Below are positions 53,575-64,000 of a DNA stretch of 64,000 nucleotides, piece after piece. The translations under genes were made by a program, and so were the position numbers. Position 1 is the stretch's first letter, and every line of letters begins with the position of its first letter. This DNA is from Natronospirales bacterium (GTDB lineage: Bacteria > Pseudomonadota > Gammaproteobacteria > Natronospirales > REEB76): contig JAKAXB010000006.1 of assembly GCA_021816765.1 (NCBI GenBank), positions 1 to 64,000 of the forward strand, given 5' to 3'. Under the pieces are notes generated by a model that was not told where the DNA came from, did not search any database, and saw only the letters and a program-made list of their open reading frames with translations.

Positions 53575-55491
53575 TCAGGCAGACACTCCGCGGCTGATCA
53601 CCTCGGCGGCCAGTCGCTGAGTAAAATCCTCAAGCTTGAGGCTCCCCAGATCCTTGCCGTCCCGGGTACGGACCGCCACGGAACCCGTTTCCTGCTCCCG
53701 GTCGCCCACTACCAGAAGGTAGGGAACGCGCTGGAGAGTGTGTGCGCGGATTTTATAGCCGATCTTCTCATTTCTCAAGTCTAAATCGGCTCGAAGCCCA
53801 TGATTTTTCAGGGTTTCAGTTACCTGCTGGGCATAGCTTGCCTGGCGGTCTGTAATAGTCAACACCACCGCCTGCACAGGCGCCAGCCAGACGGGAAATT
53901 TACCGGCATAGTCCTCGATGAGGATGCCGATGAAACGCTCCAAGGAGCCCAGGATGGCCCGGTGCAGCATCACCGGCACCCTCCTTGATCCATCCTCAGC
54001 CACGTAGCTGGCACCCAGACGCTCAGGCATGTTGAAATCCAGCTGCAGGGTGCCACATTGCCATACCCGTCCAATGCTGTCCTTGAGCGAAAACTCGATC
54101 TTGGGGCCGTAAAATGCCCCCTCCCCCGGCTGCATCTGCCATTTTAGGCCCTTGGCATCCAGGGACTGGGCCAGGGCTTTTTCCGCCTTGTCCCACAGTA
54201 CGTCGGCCCCTACCCGATTTTGCGGGCGGGTGGACAGCTTGATCAGCACCTCGGTAAAGCCGAAGTCTTTGTAAACCTGATATAGCAGATCAATAAACGC
54301 TGCCGCTTCCGGCTGAATCTGCTCCTCAGTACAAAAGATGTGGGCGTCGTCCTGGGTAAAGCCCCGTACCCGCATGAGGCCGTGCAGGGCACCGGAGGGC
54401 TCGTTGCGGTGGCAGGAGCCGAACTCCGCCAAGCGCAGCGGCAAATCCCGATAACTGCGCAATCCCTGGTTGAATATCTGCACATGGCAAGGGCAGTTCA
54501 TGGGTTTGATGGCGAACTGCCGCTCCTCGGATCCGGTGAGAAACATGTTCTCGATGAATTTCTCCGCGTGGCCGGATTTCTGCCACAGGGAAATATCCAC
54601 GATCTCCGGCGTATGCACTTCCTGATAACCGTGGGTACGCAGTAACTTGCGCAGATAGCTCTGGATTTCCGTGTAAATAGTCCAGCCCTTGTCATGCCAG
54701 AACACCATGCCGGGAGCCAGTTCCTCCAGGTGAAACATATCCAATTCGCGGCCGATGCGGCGATGATCGCGCTTTTCGGCCTCCTCTATGCGTGTCAGAT
54801 AAGCCTGCAAGGCTTTCTTGTCGGCCCAGGCAGTACCGTAGATACGCTGTAACATTTCGTTCCGGGAATCACCGCGCCAATAGGCGCCCGCCACCTTCGT
54901 CAGCTTGAATGCCTTGAGCTTACCGGTGCTCGGCACATGCGGGCCGCGGCACAGATCAATGAAGTCCCCCTGCTGGTACAGTGAGATATCCTCATCGGCG
55001 GGAATGCTCGCGATAATCTCCGCCTTGTACTTCTCACCCATTTCGCGGAAAAATTGCACAGCCGCATCCCGCCGCATGAGCGTACGACACACCGGATAAT
55101 CCTTGGCAGCGAGTTCTTCCATGCGTCTTTCGATGGCGGCCATATCTTCCGTTGAGAACGGCCGCTGGTAGGCGAAGTCGTAGAAAAATCCATCCTCGAT
55201 CACGGGACCGATGGTAACCTGGGCATCGGGGAAAAGCTGTTTTACCGCCTGGGCAAGCAGATGCGCGGTGGAATGGCGGATGACTTCCAGGCCGTCGGCA
55301 TCGCGATCCGTGACGATGCTCAGATTGGCATCGTTCTCAATCGTGTAGGACATATCCACCAGCTTGCCGTTTACCCTGGCGGCGAGCGCAGCTTTGGCAA
55401 GGCCTGGGCCGATGCTGGCGGCCACTTCGGCTACTGTGAGCGGGTGATCGAACTTTTTCTGGGAGCCGTCAGGGAGGGCGATGGAAATCAT
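53575..55491 (-). CDS. thrS: Threonyl-tRNA synthetase
   Basis: The 638-residue enzyme has the TGS domain, the editing domain with [11 protein letters not shown], class II catalytic motifs (motif 2 [23 protein letters not shown] region with the zinc-binding Cys in PMNCPCH) and the anticodon-binding domain. I chose ATG 55491 since aagga lies five bases upstream. A hairpin imitating a tRNA anticodon arm lies just before that site. Confidence 0.97.
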   Translation of the reverse strand: MISIALPDGSQKKFDHPLTVAEVAASIGPGLAKAALAARVNGKLVDMSYTIENDANLSIVTDRDADGLEVIRHSTAHLLAQAVKQLFPDAQVTIGPVIEDGFFYDFAYQRPFSTEDMAAIERRMEELAAKDYPVCRTLMRRDAAVQFFREMGEKYKAEIIASIPADEDISLYQQGDFIDLCRGPHVPSTGKLKAFKLTKVAGAYWRGDSRNEMLQRIYGTAWADKKALQAYLTRIEEAEKRDHRRIGRELDMFHLEELAPGMVFWHDKGWTIYTEIQSYLRKLLRTHGYQEVHTPEIVDISLWQKSGHAEKFIENMFLTGSEERQFAIKPMNCPCHVQIFNQGLRSYRDLPLRLAEFGSCHRNEPSGALHGLMRVRGFTQDDAHIFCTEEQIQPEAAAFIDLLYQVYKDFGFTEVLIKLSTRPQNRVGADVLWDKAEKALAQSLDAKGLKWQMQPGEGAFYGPKIEFSLKDSIGRVWQCGTLQLDFNMPERLGASYVAEDGSRRVPVMLHRAILGSLERFIGILIEDYAGKFPVWLAPVQAVVLTITDRQASYAQQVTETLKNHGLRADLDLRNEKIGYKIRAHTLQRVPYLLVVGDREQETGSVAVRTRDGKDLGSLKLEDFTQRLAAEVISRGVSA

Positions 55492-55507
55492 CTTCATCCT
55501 TACAGTG

Positions 55508-55528
55508 GCGACCTGTACGAGGGGTCGC
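55508..55528 (-). promoter_or_regulatory. Candidate tRNA-Thr anticodon-arm mimic (thrS translational operator)
   Basis: On the minus strand a 6-bp stem, GCGACC/GGTCGC, encloses the loop CCTCGTACA. The central seven bases C-T-CGT-A-C read as an anticodon loop with U33, the threonine anticodon CGU and A37. The hairpin ends six bases before the thrS Shine-Dalgarno. E. coli ThrRS represses its own mRNA by binding anticodon-like arms in the leader; the same mechanism here is inferred. Confidence 0.5.
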
Positions 55529-55575
55529 ATGTTGGGCCGGCCCGCCGCCGGCGACGCAATAATCCTGCAAAAAAC

Positions 55576-55652
55576 TGGTAGGCGCGATTGGACTCGAACC
55601 AACGACCCCCACCATGTCAAGGTGGTGCTCTAACCAGCTGAGCTACGCGCCT
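55576..55652 (-). tRNA. tRNA-Val (anticodon GAC)
   Basis: The minus strand folds as a 77-nt cloverleaf: acceptor aggcgcg/cgcgcct, D-arm tagctcagctggttagagca, anticodon stem ccacc/ggtgg with loop TTGACAT giving GAC, T-arm with ggttcgagtcc and encoded CCA. Confidence 0.96.
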
Positions 55653-55660
55653 AGGGGCCG

Positions 55661-55699
55661 CAAAAGATACCTGATGTCCCGTCCTGCGGCAAGGACATC
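55661..55699 (-). terminator. Weak terminator-like hairpin after uvrB
   Basis: On the minus strand the arms gatgtcc and ggacatc pair (55699-55693 with 55679-55673), and a short TTTT follows at 55665-55662. It lies between the uvrB stop and tRNA-Val. The tail is short, so efficiency is doubtful. Confidence 0.4.
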
Positions 55700-55730
55700 G
55701 GCAAGTAAGGAGTGGGGTGAAATGCTGTAA

Positions 55731-57758
55731 TCAGCTCACTTTCGTATCCGGCAATCCCAGATCCACTGCCTGGATGCGGCGGATTTCGTCCCGCAGCCGC
55801 GCCGCTTCCTCGAATTCCAGGTCCCGGGCGTGTTTGTGCATCTGCTGCTCCAGCCTTTTGATGAATTGCAGGCGTTTCTGGGGCGACATGACCTCGTATC
55901 GGGCCCGTTCCTCCGCCGCCTTGAGATAGGTTACGCGTGCGCTTCCGGATGACATGGAACGCGCACCTTCCATGATGTCCGCCACCGCCTTCCTGATGCC
56001 CTTGGGAGTAATGCCGTGCTTTTGGTTATACAAAACCTGTTTGACACGGCGTCGGTCGGTTTCGTCCATGGCCCGCTGCATTGAACCCGTGACACGTTCT
56101 GCATACAGGATGGCCCGGCCGTTTACATTGCGCGCCGCCCGGCCGACGGTCTGGATGAGCGAGCCCTCGGAGCGCAGGAACCCTTCCTTATCCGCATCCA
56201 GGATCGCCACCAGTGACACTTCCGGCAGGTCCAGACCCTCGCGAAGCAGATTGATCCCCACCAGCACATCGAATTCACCCAGGCGCAGATCGCGGATAAT
56301 CTCGGTCCGCTCTACCGTCTCGATATCGGAGTGCAGGTAGCGCACGCGTACACCATGCTCAGCCAGGTACTCCGTCAGGTCTTCCGCCATGCGCTTGGTC
56401 AGGGTCGTCACCAATACGCGCTCATCGCGAACCACCCGCAGACGTACTTCCGAGAGCAGATCATCCACCTGAGTGCGAACCGGTCGCACTTCCACTTCCG
56501 GATCCACCAGACCCGTGGGGCGCACCACCTGCTCCACAGTCTGGTCGGATAAACGCTTTTCATAAGGCCCGGGTGTAGCCGATACAAAAATCATCTGCGG
56601 CGCCCGTGTCTCCCATTCCTCAAATTTAAGGGGCCGGTTGTCCAGGGCCGATGGCAGGCGAAACCCGTATTCGACGAGGGTTTCCTTGCGGGAGCGATCG
56701 CCGCGGTACATACCGCCCAGTTGCGGGATGGTGACGTGGCTCTCGTCCACCACCAGCATGGCGTTGGGTGGCAGATAATCGAACAGGGTGGGGGGCGGTT
56801 CACCGGCCTTGCGGCCCGAGAGATGCCGCGAATAATTCTCGATGCCGCTGCAGTAACCCATCTCTGCCATCATCTCGATGTCGAATAGCGTGCGCTGCTC
56901 CAACCGCTGCGCTTCCACCAGTTTGTTGGCTTGGCGCAATCCGGTGAGACGCTGCTTCAATTCAAGTTTGATGTTGTCCACCGCTTCCAGCAGAGTGCCC
57001 CGCGGCGTCACATAATGGCTGCCGGGAAATACCGTAACGCGTGGAATGGCACGGTTAACCGCGCCGGTGAGCGGATCGAATAAACACAGGGATACCACTT
57101 CATCGTCGAGCAGTTCCACCCGCAATGCTTCACGATCCGATTCCGCCGGGAAAATGTCCATGACCTCACCACGTATCCGGTAGGTGCCCGGAGACAGATC
57201 CAGTTCATTGCGGGTGTATTGCATCTCGGCGAGGCGCCGCAGGATGCGCCGCTGGTCCACGCGGTCGCCACGGGACAGGTGCAGCACCATACTGAGGTAG
57301 GCCTGCGGGTCACCCAAGCCATAAATCGCCGAGACCGTCGCCACGATAATCGTGTCGGACCGTTCTAAAAGAGCCTTGGTGGCGGACAGGCGCATCTGTT
57401 CGATGTGGTCATTGATGGAGGCATCCTTCTCTATATAGGTATCGGTAGAGGGAACATAGGCCTCCGGCTGGTAGTAATCATAGTAGGACACGAAATACTC
57501 GACGGCATTGTCCGGGAAGTAAGCCTTGAACTCACCGTAAAGTTGTGCCGCGAGCGTCTTGTTGGGGGCAAGCACCAGTGTCGTCCGCTGCAGGTGCTGA
57601 ATAACGTTGGCAATGGAAAACGTCTTACCGGAGCCGGTGACGCCCAGCAGCGTCTGTCGCGCGAGACCGCTGCGCAGGCCCGCAGCAAGAACAGCTATGG
57701 CTTCCGGCTGATCGCCCGCGGGCGCATAATCCGCCGCCAGTCTGAATGCGTCGCTCAT
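55731..57758 (-). CDS. uvrB: Excinuclease ABC subunit B
   Basis: The 675-residue repair helicase has Walker [12 protein letters not shown], the beta-hairpin region [12 protein letters not shown], helicase motif [11 protein letters not shown] and the C-terminal UVR domain ([28 protein letters not shown]). I chose ATG 57758 to fit the family N-terminus; the longer frame upstream is antisense to the aminotransferase gene. Confidence 0.96.
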   Translation of the reverse strand: MSDAFRLAADYAPAGDQPEAIAVLAAGLRSGLARQTLLGVTGSGKTFSIANVIQHLQRTTLVLAPNKTLAAQLYGEFKAYFPDNAVEYFVSYYDYYQPEAYVPSTDTYIEKDASINDHIEQMRLSATKALLERSDTIIVATVSAIYGLGDPQAYLSMVLHLSRGDRVDQRRILRRLAEMQYTRNELDLSPGTYRIRGEVMDIFPAESDREALRVELLDDEVVSLCLFDPLTGAVNRAIPRVTVFPGSHYVTPRGTLLEAVDNIKLELKQRLTGLRQANKLVEAQRLEQRTLFDIEMMAEMGYCSGIENYSRHLSGRKAGEPPPTLFDYLPPNAMLVVDESHVTIPQLGGMYRGDRSRKETLVEYGFRLPSALDNRPLKFEEWETRAPQMIFVSATPGPYEKRLSDQTVEQVVRPTGLVDPEVEVRPVRTQVDDLLSEVRLRVVRDERVLVTTLTKRMAEDLTEYLAEHGVRVRYLHSDIETVERTEIIRDLRLGEFDVLVGINLLREGLDLPEVSLVAILDADKEGFLRSEGSLIQTVGRAARNVNGRAILYAERVTGSMQRAMDETDRRRVKQVLYNQKHGITPKGIRKAVADIMEGARSMSSGSARVTYLKAAEERARYEVMSPQKRLQFIKRLEQQMHKHARDLEFEEAARLRDEIRRIQAVDLGLPDTKVS

Positions 57759-57807
57759 TGGCAATTCCAGGGTGCTTTCCTTATCATGATACCGTCTCGC
57801 CCCCCGG

Positions 57808-59004
57808 ATGGAGCTTCTTTTGAGCATCGTGCTTTCCAAGCGCGTCCAGCGCCTGCAGCCTTCGCTGACCCTCGCCGTCACCGCCCGTGCCGCTGAGCTC
57901 AAGGCCAAGGGCCGGGATATCATCGGCCTGGGCGCAGGCGAGCCGGATTTTGACACGCCGGAACATATAAAAGAGGCAGCCATCCGCGCCATTCGTGCCG
58001 GCCAGACCAAATACACTGCCGTGGATGGCACGCCGTCATTGAAGCGCGCGGTCATCGAGAAATTCCGTCGCGATAACGGGCTGATTTATGCGCCCAATCA
58101 GATACTGGTTTCCTGCGGCGGAAAACAGAGTTTCTTCAACCTGTGCCAAGCACTGCTCAATGCCGAGGATGAGGTCATCATCCCCGCGCCTTACTGGGTA
58201 TCCTATCCGGAAATCGTACAGATCAGCGGCGCCACACCGGTTATTGTCTGTGCGGGACCGGAACAGCATTACAAACTCACACCGGCACAGCTTGACCAGG
58301 CCATTACACCGCGTACACGGCTGATGATTATCAACAGCCCCTCCAACCCCACGGGCATGGCATACAACCGTACGGAGCTCGCCGCGTTCGCCGCGGTGCT
58401 GCGATCGCATCCACACGTACTCATCGCCACTGATGACATGTACGAGCATTGCCAATGGCAGGGCGGGCCATTTTGCAACATTCTCATGGCAGCGCCAGAC
58501 CTTTACGAACGAACCCTGGTATTGAATGGCGTCTCCAAGGCCTACGCCATGACTGGCTGGCGCATCGGTTACGCTGGGGGGCCGGGCCACTTGATCGAAG
58601 CCATGAAAAACGTGCAATCCCAGAGTACCTCCAACCCAGCCTCCATTTCGCAGGCGGCGGCCGAGGCTGCGCTCACAGGCGATCAGACCTGTGTGCAACG
58701 CATGTGTGCGGCATTTCATGAGCGGCACAATTTCGTCTGCCAAGCGCTGCACAAGATGCCAGACGTACGCGTAATACCGGCGGACGGCACCTTCTATTCC
58801 TTCCCGGACTTCTCCCAGGTGATTGCGCGCCGCAATCTCAAAAATGACAATGATCTGAGCGAGCACCTATTGATGGACGCGGGCATTGCGCTGGTGGCGG
58901 GCTCATCCTTCGGCGCGCCTGGCCATCTGCGTTTATCGTTTGCCACCAGTATGGAAAATCTTGAGGTCGCTATGGCGCGGCTGGCCGCATTCCTCGAAAA
59001 ATGA
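57808..59004 (+). CDS. Class I aspartate-type aminotransferase
   Basis: The 398-residue PLP enzyme has the Schiff-base lysine in [26 protein letters not shown] and the C-terminal arginine motif HLRLSFA. It resembles the Ib-subgroup aspartate/prephenate aminotransferases. The true start may be the TTG at 57820, which has ggag six bases upstream. It is divergent from uvrB with only 50 bases between starts. Confidence 0.92.
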   Translation: MELLLSIVLSKRVQRLQPSLTLAVTARAAELKAKGRDIIGLGAGEPDFDTPEHIKEAAIRAIRAGQTKYTAVDGTPSLKRAVIEKFRRDNGLIYAPNQILVSCGGKQSFFNLCQALLNAEDEVIIPAPYWVSYPEIVQISGATPVIVCAGPEQHYKLTPAQLDQAITPRTRLMIINSPSNPTGMAYNRTELAAFAAVLRSHPHVLIATDDMYEHCQWQGGPFCNILMAAPDLYERTLVLNGVSKAYAMTGWRIGYAGGPGHLIEAMKNVQSQSTSNPASISQAAAEAALTGDQTCVQRMCAAFHERHNFVCQALHKMPDVRVIPADGTFYSFPDFSQVIARRNLKNDNDLSEHLLMDAGIALVAGSSFGAPGHLRLSFATSMENLEVAMARLAAFLEK

Positions 59005-59075
59005 TCCCAGCGGACGCTGCTTGCTGTTGACCCCCCCGGAGGGCTTCATTACCATATGCGCCCGCCCAATACTGT

Positions 59076-59151
59076 TCCCCGGTAGCTCAGTTGGTAGAGC
59101 GACGGACTGTTAATCCGTTGGTCGCTGGTTCGAGTCCGGCCCGGGGAGCCA
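59076..59151 (+). tRNA. tRNA-Asn (anticodon GTT)
   Basis: The 76-nt cloverleaf has acceptor tccccgg/ccgggga, D-arm tagctcagttggtagagcga, anticodon loop CTGTTAA giving GTT, T-arm with ggttcgagtcc, discriminator G and encoded CCA. Confidence 0.97.
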
Positions 59152-59241
59152 ACTTCCACCGCCAGACTTGGTAAATCAAAAACCCCGTTCTTTGCTGATA
59201 AAGCTGGTACTCTGCGTCAAATGTTATGCAGGTAGATAGGC

Positions 59242-60084
59242 ATGAAAGTCAGTCTCATTATTCCTACCTATAAACGCGAAGAGCTACTGGTACAAACGCT
59301 TGAATGCGCGCTCAAACAGGATGTTACTGACTACGAAATCTTGGTGATTGACCAAACTCCAGAGCATGCGGTCAAAACCATGGAATTCCTTGCAGCCTAT
59401 GCCGGCCGTATCAAGCTTGTTCACCTTTCAAAGCCATCTGTCACCCACGCGCGCAATGAAGGGCTACTGCAGGCCACCGGCGATATCCTGGTATTCGTGG
59501 ATGATGACACCAGTTTCGAACCGGGTTTTCTCGCTGCTCACTGCGATGCACATTTGGCGGGAGCTGATATCGTGCAGGGTAGGGTAATTGAGGGGAACAG
59601 TCGTCCAGTGTCTCATCCCACCTGGCTATCCCATACACTCAAATTCACCGGCGGGGACAATTGTGACAAAGACGGCATCACCAATAACATTACTGGTTGT
59701 AATTTTTCCATAAACCGCAAGGTCGTGAGTACCATTGGTTATTTCGATGAGCATTTTCGCGGGATTTCGGTGCGTGAAGAAAGTGATTATGCGCGACGGG
59801 CCTGGAATGCCGGTTTGCATTTTTTCTTCAGCGCCCAGGCTGCACTGTTCCATCATCGCAGCCCTTCGGGAGGGGTGACATCCGGCATTCGAAACGCTTT
59901 TTTCGACGAATCCTATTACTATTGTGAATTTCTGTTCTGCAAGAAGCACTTCCCGCGCTGGGTGCAGTTTCTCTACCGAGTGAGGTTGTATCTGCGGGGC
60001 AAGCGCATGCTGCGCCGGCTGATTCGCGCCGCTGAGGCTGAGGCCGAGCGCGTATTGCAGCCGAAAGAAAAAACAAGAATCTGA
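59242..60084 (+). CDS. Family 2 glycosyltransferase
   Basis: The 280-residue GT-A protein begins MKVSLIIPTYKREELL and has ILVIDQTPE, the donor-site FVDDDTSFEPGF (DDD) and REESDYARRAWNAG as the catalytic-base region. The C-terminus is basic without a membrane span. It lies alone between tRNA-Asn and the convergent galU; a role in exopolysaccharide or LPS is a guess. Confidence 0.85.
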   Translation: MKVSLIIPTYKREELLVQTLECALKQDVTDYEILVIDQTPEHAVKTMEFLAAYAGRIKLVHLSKPSVTHARNEGLLQATGDILVFVDDDTSFEPGFLAAHCDAHLAGADIVQGRVIEGNSRPVSHPTWLSHTLKFTGGDNCDKDGITNNITGCNFSINRKVVSTIGYFDEHFRGISVREESDYARRAWNAGLHFFFSAQAALFHHRSPSGGVTSGIRNAFFDESYYYCEFLFCKKHFPRWVQFLYRVRLYLRGKRMLRRLIRAAEAEAERVLQPKEKTRI

Positions 60085-60127
60085 TCGGTTTTCTATATGC
60101 GGCTGCGGGCCTGATTACGGGTTGTGC

Positions 60128-61033
60128 CTACGCCACAGTACCCCCCGCCCGCAGTTCGGCGCCGATGCGCATCAGATAATCCCGAAACTCATCGCCGAGT
60201 TCCGTATGTTTCAGGCCATATTCCACCGTTGCTTTAAGATAGCCAAATTTGCTACCGCAATCATAGCGCGTCCCTTTGAATTCATAAGCTTGAACTTCTT
60301 CATATCCTAGCAGCGCCTGGATGGCATCAGTGAGTTGAATTTCACCACCCGCTCCCTTGCCTGTCTTGCGCAATAGCTCGAAAACACGTGGTGTCAGCAA
60401 ATAGCGTCCCACTACGCCCAGTGTAGAGAGGGCTGCAGCAGGTTTGGGTTTTTCCACGATATGTTTCACCTGGTACAGTCGTGAGGAAATTTCTTTTGGT
60501 GTGATAATGCCATAACGGCCGGTTTCTTCCTGCGCGACCTGCTCCACCCCGATTACAGTGTGGCCGTATCGCTCATACACATTTCGCATCTGTAATAATG
60601 CTGAGTGTTGATCGCCGTCAATCAAGTCATCGGCGAGAATCACATAGAAGGGTTCATTGCCAATCACCGGCTCAGCACACAGTACCGCATGGCCGAGACC
60701 CAGGGCCTCAGCCTGCCGTATATACACGCAGGTGACGTGGGCCGGTACGATGCCTTGCACCAGTTCCAGCTCGGTCTTTTTGCCGCGCAGTTCGAGCTCG
60801 GTTTCCAATTCATAGGCACGATCAAAGTGATCCGAGATGGAACGCTTGGTACGACTGGTAACGAATACCAGCACCTCGGCCCCGGCCTCCACCGCCTCCT
60901 CCACCGCATACTGAATAAGTGGCTTGTCCACCACAGGCAGCATTTCCTTGGGACTCGCCTTGGTGGCCGGCAGAAAGCGCGTACCCAGGCCCGCTACAGG
61001 GAATACGGCTTTTCGGATTTTCGCGTATTTCAT
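60128..61033 (-). CDS. galU: UTP-glucose-1-phosphate uridylyltransferase
   Basis: The 301-residue enzyme makes UDP-glucose from UTP and glucose-1-phosphate. It has the nucleotide-binding [25 protein letters not shown] and the [15 protein letters not shown] segment. I chose ATG 61033. It lies 55 bases after lapB on the same strand. Confidence 0.95.
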   Translation of the reverse strand: MKYAKIRKAVFPVAGLGTRFLPATKASPKEMLPVVDKPLIQYAVEEAVEAGAEVLVFVTSRTKRSISDHFDRAYELETELELRGKKTELELVQGIVPAHVTCVYIRQAEALGLGHAVLCAEPVIGNEPFYVILADDLIDGDQHSALLQMRNVYERYGHTVIGVEQVAQEETGRYGIITPKEISSRLYQVKHIVEKPKPAAALSTLGVVGRYLLTPRVFELLRKTGKGAGGEIQLTDAIQALLGYEEVQAYEFKGTRYDCGSKFGYLKATVEYGLKHTELGDEFRDYLMRIGAELRAGGTVA

Positions 61034-61088
61034 GGATATGTTCTCCCCGGTATTTAATACTGTAGTCAGGCTCATCCGGCCATGTCAT

Positions 61089-62291
61089 TCAGGCGGGACT
61101 TGAATGGCCTATCGCGGCAAACGTTATTTCATGAAATGGCATGGTGCGATTCCAGGTTTTGCAGCTTGGACATTGCCAATAAAGAGTTTTGCTGCGAAAC
61201 CCGCATTCCTCGCAACGATAACGCGGAGCATTTTTCAGCAGATTCCTGACCGCAATTTTGAGCGGTTCCATATCCGACAGGTTGGAAACGCCATTGCGCC
61301 GGGCAAAGGATACAAACATTTCATATAGCCCGCCCAGGCTGGGCTCGGTACGCAGATAATCTGCAACACAGTCTTGCGATACCGGGTCATCCAGTTCGGG
61401 GTTAAGAATCGCGGCAATCGCCAAATAACCGTGAACCTGCGGATTATCGCGGCGTAATTTCCCGAGCAGGGTTTCCAGGGAGGCTTTCCCATCCACCTGC
61501 CGGACCACCCGTGCCAGCGCCGGGAGTACCTCGCTCGCATAGCGGATTTCATGCTCAAGCACCTCGCGGTAATACCGCTGGCTGCGGGCCCAATCCTGAC
61601 TGGCTTCCGCCATTTGTGCCAGCAGCAGATTTGCACGCGCGCAGTTTGGGTCGTGTGACTGGGCACGCTTCAAATACCGATTCGCCAACACCATATCTCT
61701 GCTGGTCAGGGCTCCCTGGGCCAATTCACAAAAATACTGGGCAATGGTCTCCTCTTCAAAACTGCCTATCAGTACCTGCAGTCGTCGCCGCATGGCTATG
61801 GCCTGCTCCCAGTCCTTTTGCTGTTCGTAGAGCGATATCAGGCTGCGTAGCGCCGGTTCTGTGTAATGCGGCATATCCAGCAATTCATGCAGGATACTTT
61901 CTGCACGGTCCAGCAGGCCTGCACGCAGATAATCCTGTGCCAATTCATACAATGCCTGGGCACGATGGGCGCGCGTAAGATTGGGGCGGGCAATGAGATT
62001 TTGATGAATACGAATAGCCCGATCTACTTCGCCGCGGCGCCGGAACAGGTTGCCCAGGGCGAAATGGGTTTCAACGGTATCCGAGTCAACCTCCGCCACA
62101 CGGATAAACACTTCCAGGGCCTTGTCCGGTTCTTCATTCAGCAGGAAATTGAGGCCTTTGAAATATTCAGCACTGACAAATTTGAAGCGCGAATCCAGCT
62201 TGCTGTCGCGACCCCAGCGTACCAAAATCCAGCCGAACACTGCAGCTGCGATCAGTAGTAGTGCAACAACCGCTGCGGAATCAGTGGTCAT
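61089..62291 (-). CDS. lapB: Lipopolysaccharide assembly protein LapB (YciM)
   Basis: The 400-residue protein has an N-terminal membrane helix (about 5-22), a series of TPR repeats (about 40-340) and a C-terminal rubredoxin-type metal site (CEECG and CPSC). In E. coli LapB promotes LpxC degradation by FtsH and couples LPS synthesis to transport. The start overlaps lapA by 11 bases. Confidence 0.94.
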   Translation of the reverse strand: MTTDSAAVVALLLIAAAVFGWILVRWGRDSKLDSRFKFVSAEYFKGLNFLLNEEPDKALEVFIRVAEVDSDTVETHFALGNLFRRRGEVDRAIRIHQNLIARPNLTRAHRAQALYELAQDYLRAGLLDRAESILHELLDMPHYTEPALRSLISLYEQQKDWEQAIAMRRRLQVLIGSFEEETIAQYFCELAQGALTSRDMVLANRYLKRAQSHDPNCARANLLLAQMAEASQDWARSQRYYREVLEHEIRYASEVLPALARVVRQVDGKASLETLLGKLRRDNPQVHGYLAIAAILNPELDDPVSQDCVADYLRTEPSLGGLYEMFVSFARRNGVSNLSDMEPLKIAVRNLLKNAPRYRCEECGFRSKTLYWQCPSCKTWNRTMPFHEITFAAIGHSSPA

Positions 62292-62574
62292 TCTTGAGTG
62301 GGAGATTGCGCAAGTTGCGGATTTCCGCCTCTGCGTCACGGATGGAACGTCTAAGCCGCCAGGCTTCCCGCTTGAGACGGAAAATTATCGCAAGGCTGCT
62401 CAATAGACCCAGCAGCCAGCCGATGAGGGCGGCCCCGAGCAGTGCCGAGGACAAATGAACGCGTATGGTGCCGACGAGATAATCAAGCGCAATCGTGGCA
62501 CCGTTGGCATAGGCCAGCAGCAGCGCCAACAGGAAGATGCACAGAAGTATGGCTACGGCGATCCAACGCAGCAT
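62281..62574 (-). CDS. lapA: Lipopolysaccharide assembly protein LapA
   Basis: The 97-residue protein has two transmembrane helices (about 4-24 and 40-62) and a C-terminal coiled coil (LKREAWRLRRSIRDAEAEIRNL). I chose ATG 62574 with ggag six bases upstream. It forms the conserved ihfB-lapA-lapB unit. Confidence 0.92.
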   Translation of the reverse strand: MLRWIAVAILLCIFLLALLLAYANGATIALDYLVGTIRVHLSSALLGAALIGWLLGLLSSLAIIFRLKREAWRLRRSIRDAEAEIRNLRNLPLKNDH

Positions 62575-62619
62575 GAGTGGCTCCATTCAATACTAAATGA
62601 GGCCGGGGCCCACCCCGGC

Positions 62620-62919
62620 TTATCCGTGCTTTTCGAGAATGCCATCGTTGACGCGGTCGCGTAAATCCTTGCCGGGCTTGAAGTGCGGGACATGCTTCCC
62701 CGGCAGAGCGACGGCATCGCCGGTTTTAGGGTTACGGCCCATGCGCGGCGGGCGGAAATGCAGGGAAAAGCTGCCAAAACCGCGAATTTCAATCCGCATT
62801 CCCGTGGCCAGGGCGTTGCTCATCTGCTCCAGCATCGTCTTGACGGCGAGTTCAATATCCTTGCCTGCAAGATGACTCTGCTTCCTGGCGATGATTTCGA
62901 TCAGCTCTGACTTCGTCAT
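62620..62919 (-). CDS. ihfB: Integration host factor subunit beta
   Basis: The 99-residue protein has the beta-type N-terminus [17 protein letters not shown] and the DNA-binding arm [22 protein letters not shown]. It lies downstream of rpsA as in E. coli. Confidence 0.97.
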   Translation of the reverse strand: MTKSELIEIIARKQSHLAGKDIELAVKTMLEQMSNALATGMRIEIRGFGSFSLHFRPPRMGRNPKTGDAVALPGKHVPHFKPGKDLRDRVNDGILEKHG

Positions 62920-63031
62920 GGTTCGTTTGTGCCTTCAATGCCAAACATGCAACGAGCTGCCGCGCGAATTTGCATGATTGCACTCAACAGTCTGACTAAC
63001 CCGCAGCTACCAGAATGCGTGAGTTGCCTGA

Positions 63032-64000
63032 TTACGCCTCTTTACCATTGCCGATGTGTTCCTTGAGCAGATCGCCCAGAGTGGTGGTACCGGATGAGGT
63101 ATTGCGCGAGTAATCCTCCATCGCCTGTGCTTCCTCCTGCAGTTCCTTGGCTTTCACCGACAGGTTGATGCTGCGGTTCTTGCGGTCCACTCCCACGAAA
63201 CGGGCTTCGATCTCATCTCCTTCCTTGATCATTGTACGTGCATCCTCCACGCGGTCACGTGACAGTTCCGAAGCACGCAGATAACCTTCAATGCCGTTGC
63301 CCAAGTCGATGTTTGCGCCCTTGGCGTCCACTGTGACGACCTTGCCATTCACCAGACTGCCCTTGGGATGTTCGGCCAGGAAGTTCGAGAAGGGGTCTTT
63401 CTCCATCTGCTTGATACCGAGGGAGATGCGCTCGCGCTGTGCGTCCACCGCCAATACCACAGCTTCCACTTCATCACTCTTCTTGTAGTTACGCACCGCC
63501 TCTTCGCCGGGGATATCCCATGAGATGTCAGAAAGGTGCACCAGACCGTCAATACCGCCGTCCAGGCCTACGAAAATGCCGAAATCAGTGATGGACTTGA
63601 TCTTGCCCTTGATGTGGTCACCTTTATTGTGGTTGGCGGCAAATTCCTCCCAGGGATTCGGTGTGCACTGCTTCATGCCGAGCGAGATGCGGCGACGTTC
63701 CGCGTCGATCTCCAGTACCATCACTTCAGTCTCATCGCCCACTTGCACGATTTTGGCGGGATTGACGTTCTTATTGGTCCAGTCCATCTCGGAAACGTGC
63801 ACCAGACCTTCCACACCCGGCTCTACCTCCACAAAACAGCCGTAGTCGGCGAGATTGGTCACCTTGCCGAACAGCCGCGTGCCGGCCGGATAACGGCGTG
63901 TGATATCCACCCACGGATCGTCGCCCAGCTGCTTGAGACCCAGCGATACGCGATTGCGCTCGCGATCAAACTTGAGCACCTTGACGTCAATCTCGTCGCC
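63032..64000 (-). CDS. rpsA: 30S ribosomal protein S1 (3' part, runs off the window)
   Basis: The visible 322 residues contain consecutive S1 RNA-binding repeats, recognised by [38 protein letters not shown] and repeats of RISLGMKQ. They end with [12 protein letters not shown]. The reading frame is open to the right edge, so the N-terminal repeats and the start lie outside. Confidence 0.97.
   Translation of the reverse strand, partial: GDEIDVKVLKFDRERNRVSLGLKQLGDDPWVDITRRYPAGTRLFGKVTNLADYGCFVEVEPGVEGLVHVSEMDWTNKNVNPAKIVQVGDETEVMVLEIDAERRRISLGMKQCTPNPWEEFAANHNKGDHIKGKIKSITDFGIFVGLDGGIDGLVHLSDISWDIPGEEAVRNYKKSDEVEAVVLAVDAQRERISLGIKQMEKDPFSNFLAEHPKGSLVNGKVVTVDAKGANIDLGNGIEGYLRASELSRDRVEDARTMIKEGDEIEARFVGVDRKNRSINLSVKAKELQEEAQAMEDYSRNTSSGTTTLGDLLKEHIGNGKEA

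Overview
The window is chromosomal DNA of a gammaproteobacterium. The gene orders thrS-infC-rpmI-rplT-pheS-pheT-ihfA-merR-tRNA-Pro, rpsA-ihfB-lapA-lapB and fabD-fabG-acpP-fabF-mltG-tmk-holB-pilZ are classic for that class. A DoxD-like protein, cytochrome c maturation genes, a Rieske/FAD oxidoreductase and several c-di-GMP proteins would suit a respiring environmental lineage, perhaps a sulfur-oxidiser. I cannot name the genus.

Layout. 1-400: part of the non-coding end of an IS110-type element whose body would lie to the left. 658-6165: ccmCDEFGHI, a complete distal cytochrome c maturation operon without ccmA or ccmB in view. 6060-6914: a PilZ gene followed in frame by a decapitated cytochrome c. 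7361-8350: a two-domain DoxD-like membrane protein behind two tandem 12-bp repeats. 8463-9892: an IS110-family element with a long leader that probably encodes a bridge RNA, placed directly behind the stop codon of an HD-GYP phosphodiesterase gene. 11235-16327: dadA, a secreted S9 peptidase and a Rieske-FAD reductase. 16328-17029: a palindrome-rich non-coding stretch.

17030-23135: a tight plus-strand cluster. It holds a DUF1499 protein, a flavin disulfide oxidoreductase, a VTT membrane protein, an ArsS-type radical SAM enzyme, two glycosyltransferases of the kinds found with ArsS (TIGR04283 and TIGR04282) and a sterol-desaturase-like hydroxylase. This looks like a pathway for a small glycosylated or lipid-linked molecule. 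No ArsM methyltransferase is present, so the product is open. 23123-30468: a glutathione transferase, a cardiolipin synthase, an EEP phosphatase/nuclease, an unknown membrane-anchored protein, a FadB/J-type beta-oxidation enzyme, an acyl-CoA thioesterase and a cyclic-nucleotide-binding/rhodanese fusion.

30531-38047 (minus strand): pilZ, holB, tmk, mltG, fabF, acpP, fabG, fabD and a rhombosortase. A 455-bp gap sits where pabC is usually found. 38131-43696: type II secretion genes gspG to gspN, divergent from the rhombosortase, whose expected substrates are type II-secreted proteins. 43865-47206: a large PAS-GGDEF-EAL protein.

47956-57758 (minus strand): tRNA-Pro, the MerR/ihfA/pheTS/rplT/rpmI/infC/thrS translation operon, tRNA-Val and uvrB. 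This operon has several visible control devices: an AUC start for infC, a hairpin beside the thrS ribosome-binding site that imitates a tRNA-Thr anticodon arm, a structured leader before rpmI and an attenuator-like terminator before pheS. 57808-64000: an aspartate-type aminotransferase, tRNA-Asn, a glycosyltransferase, galU, lapB, lapA, ihfB and the 3' part of rpsA.
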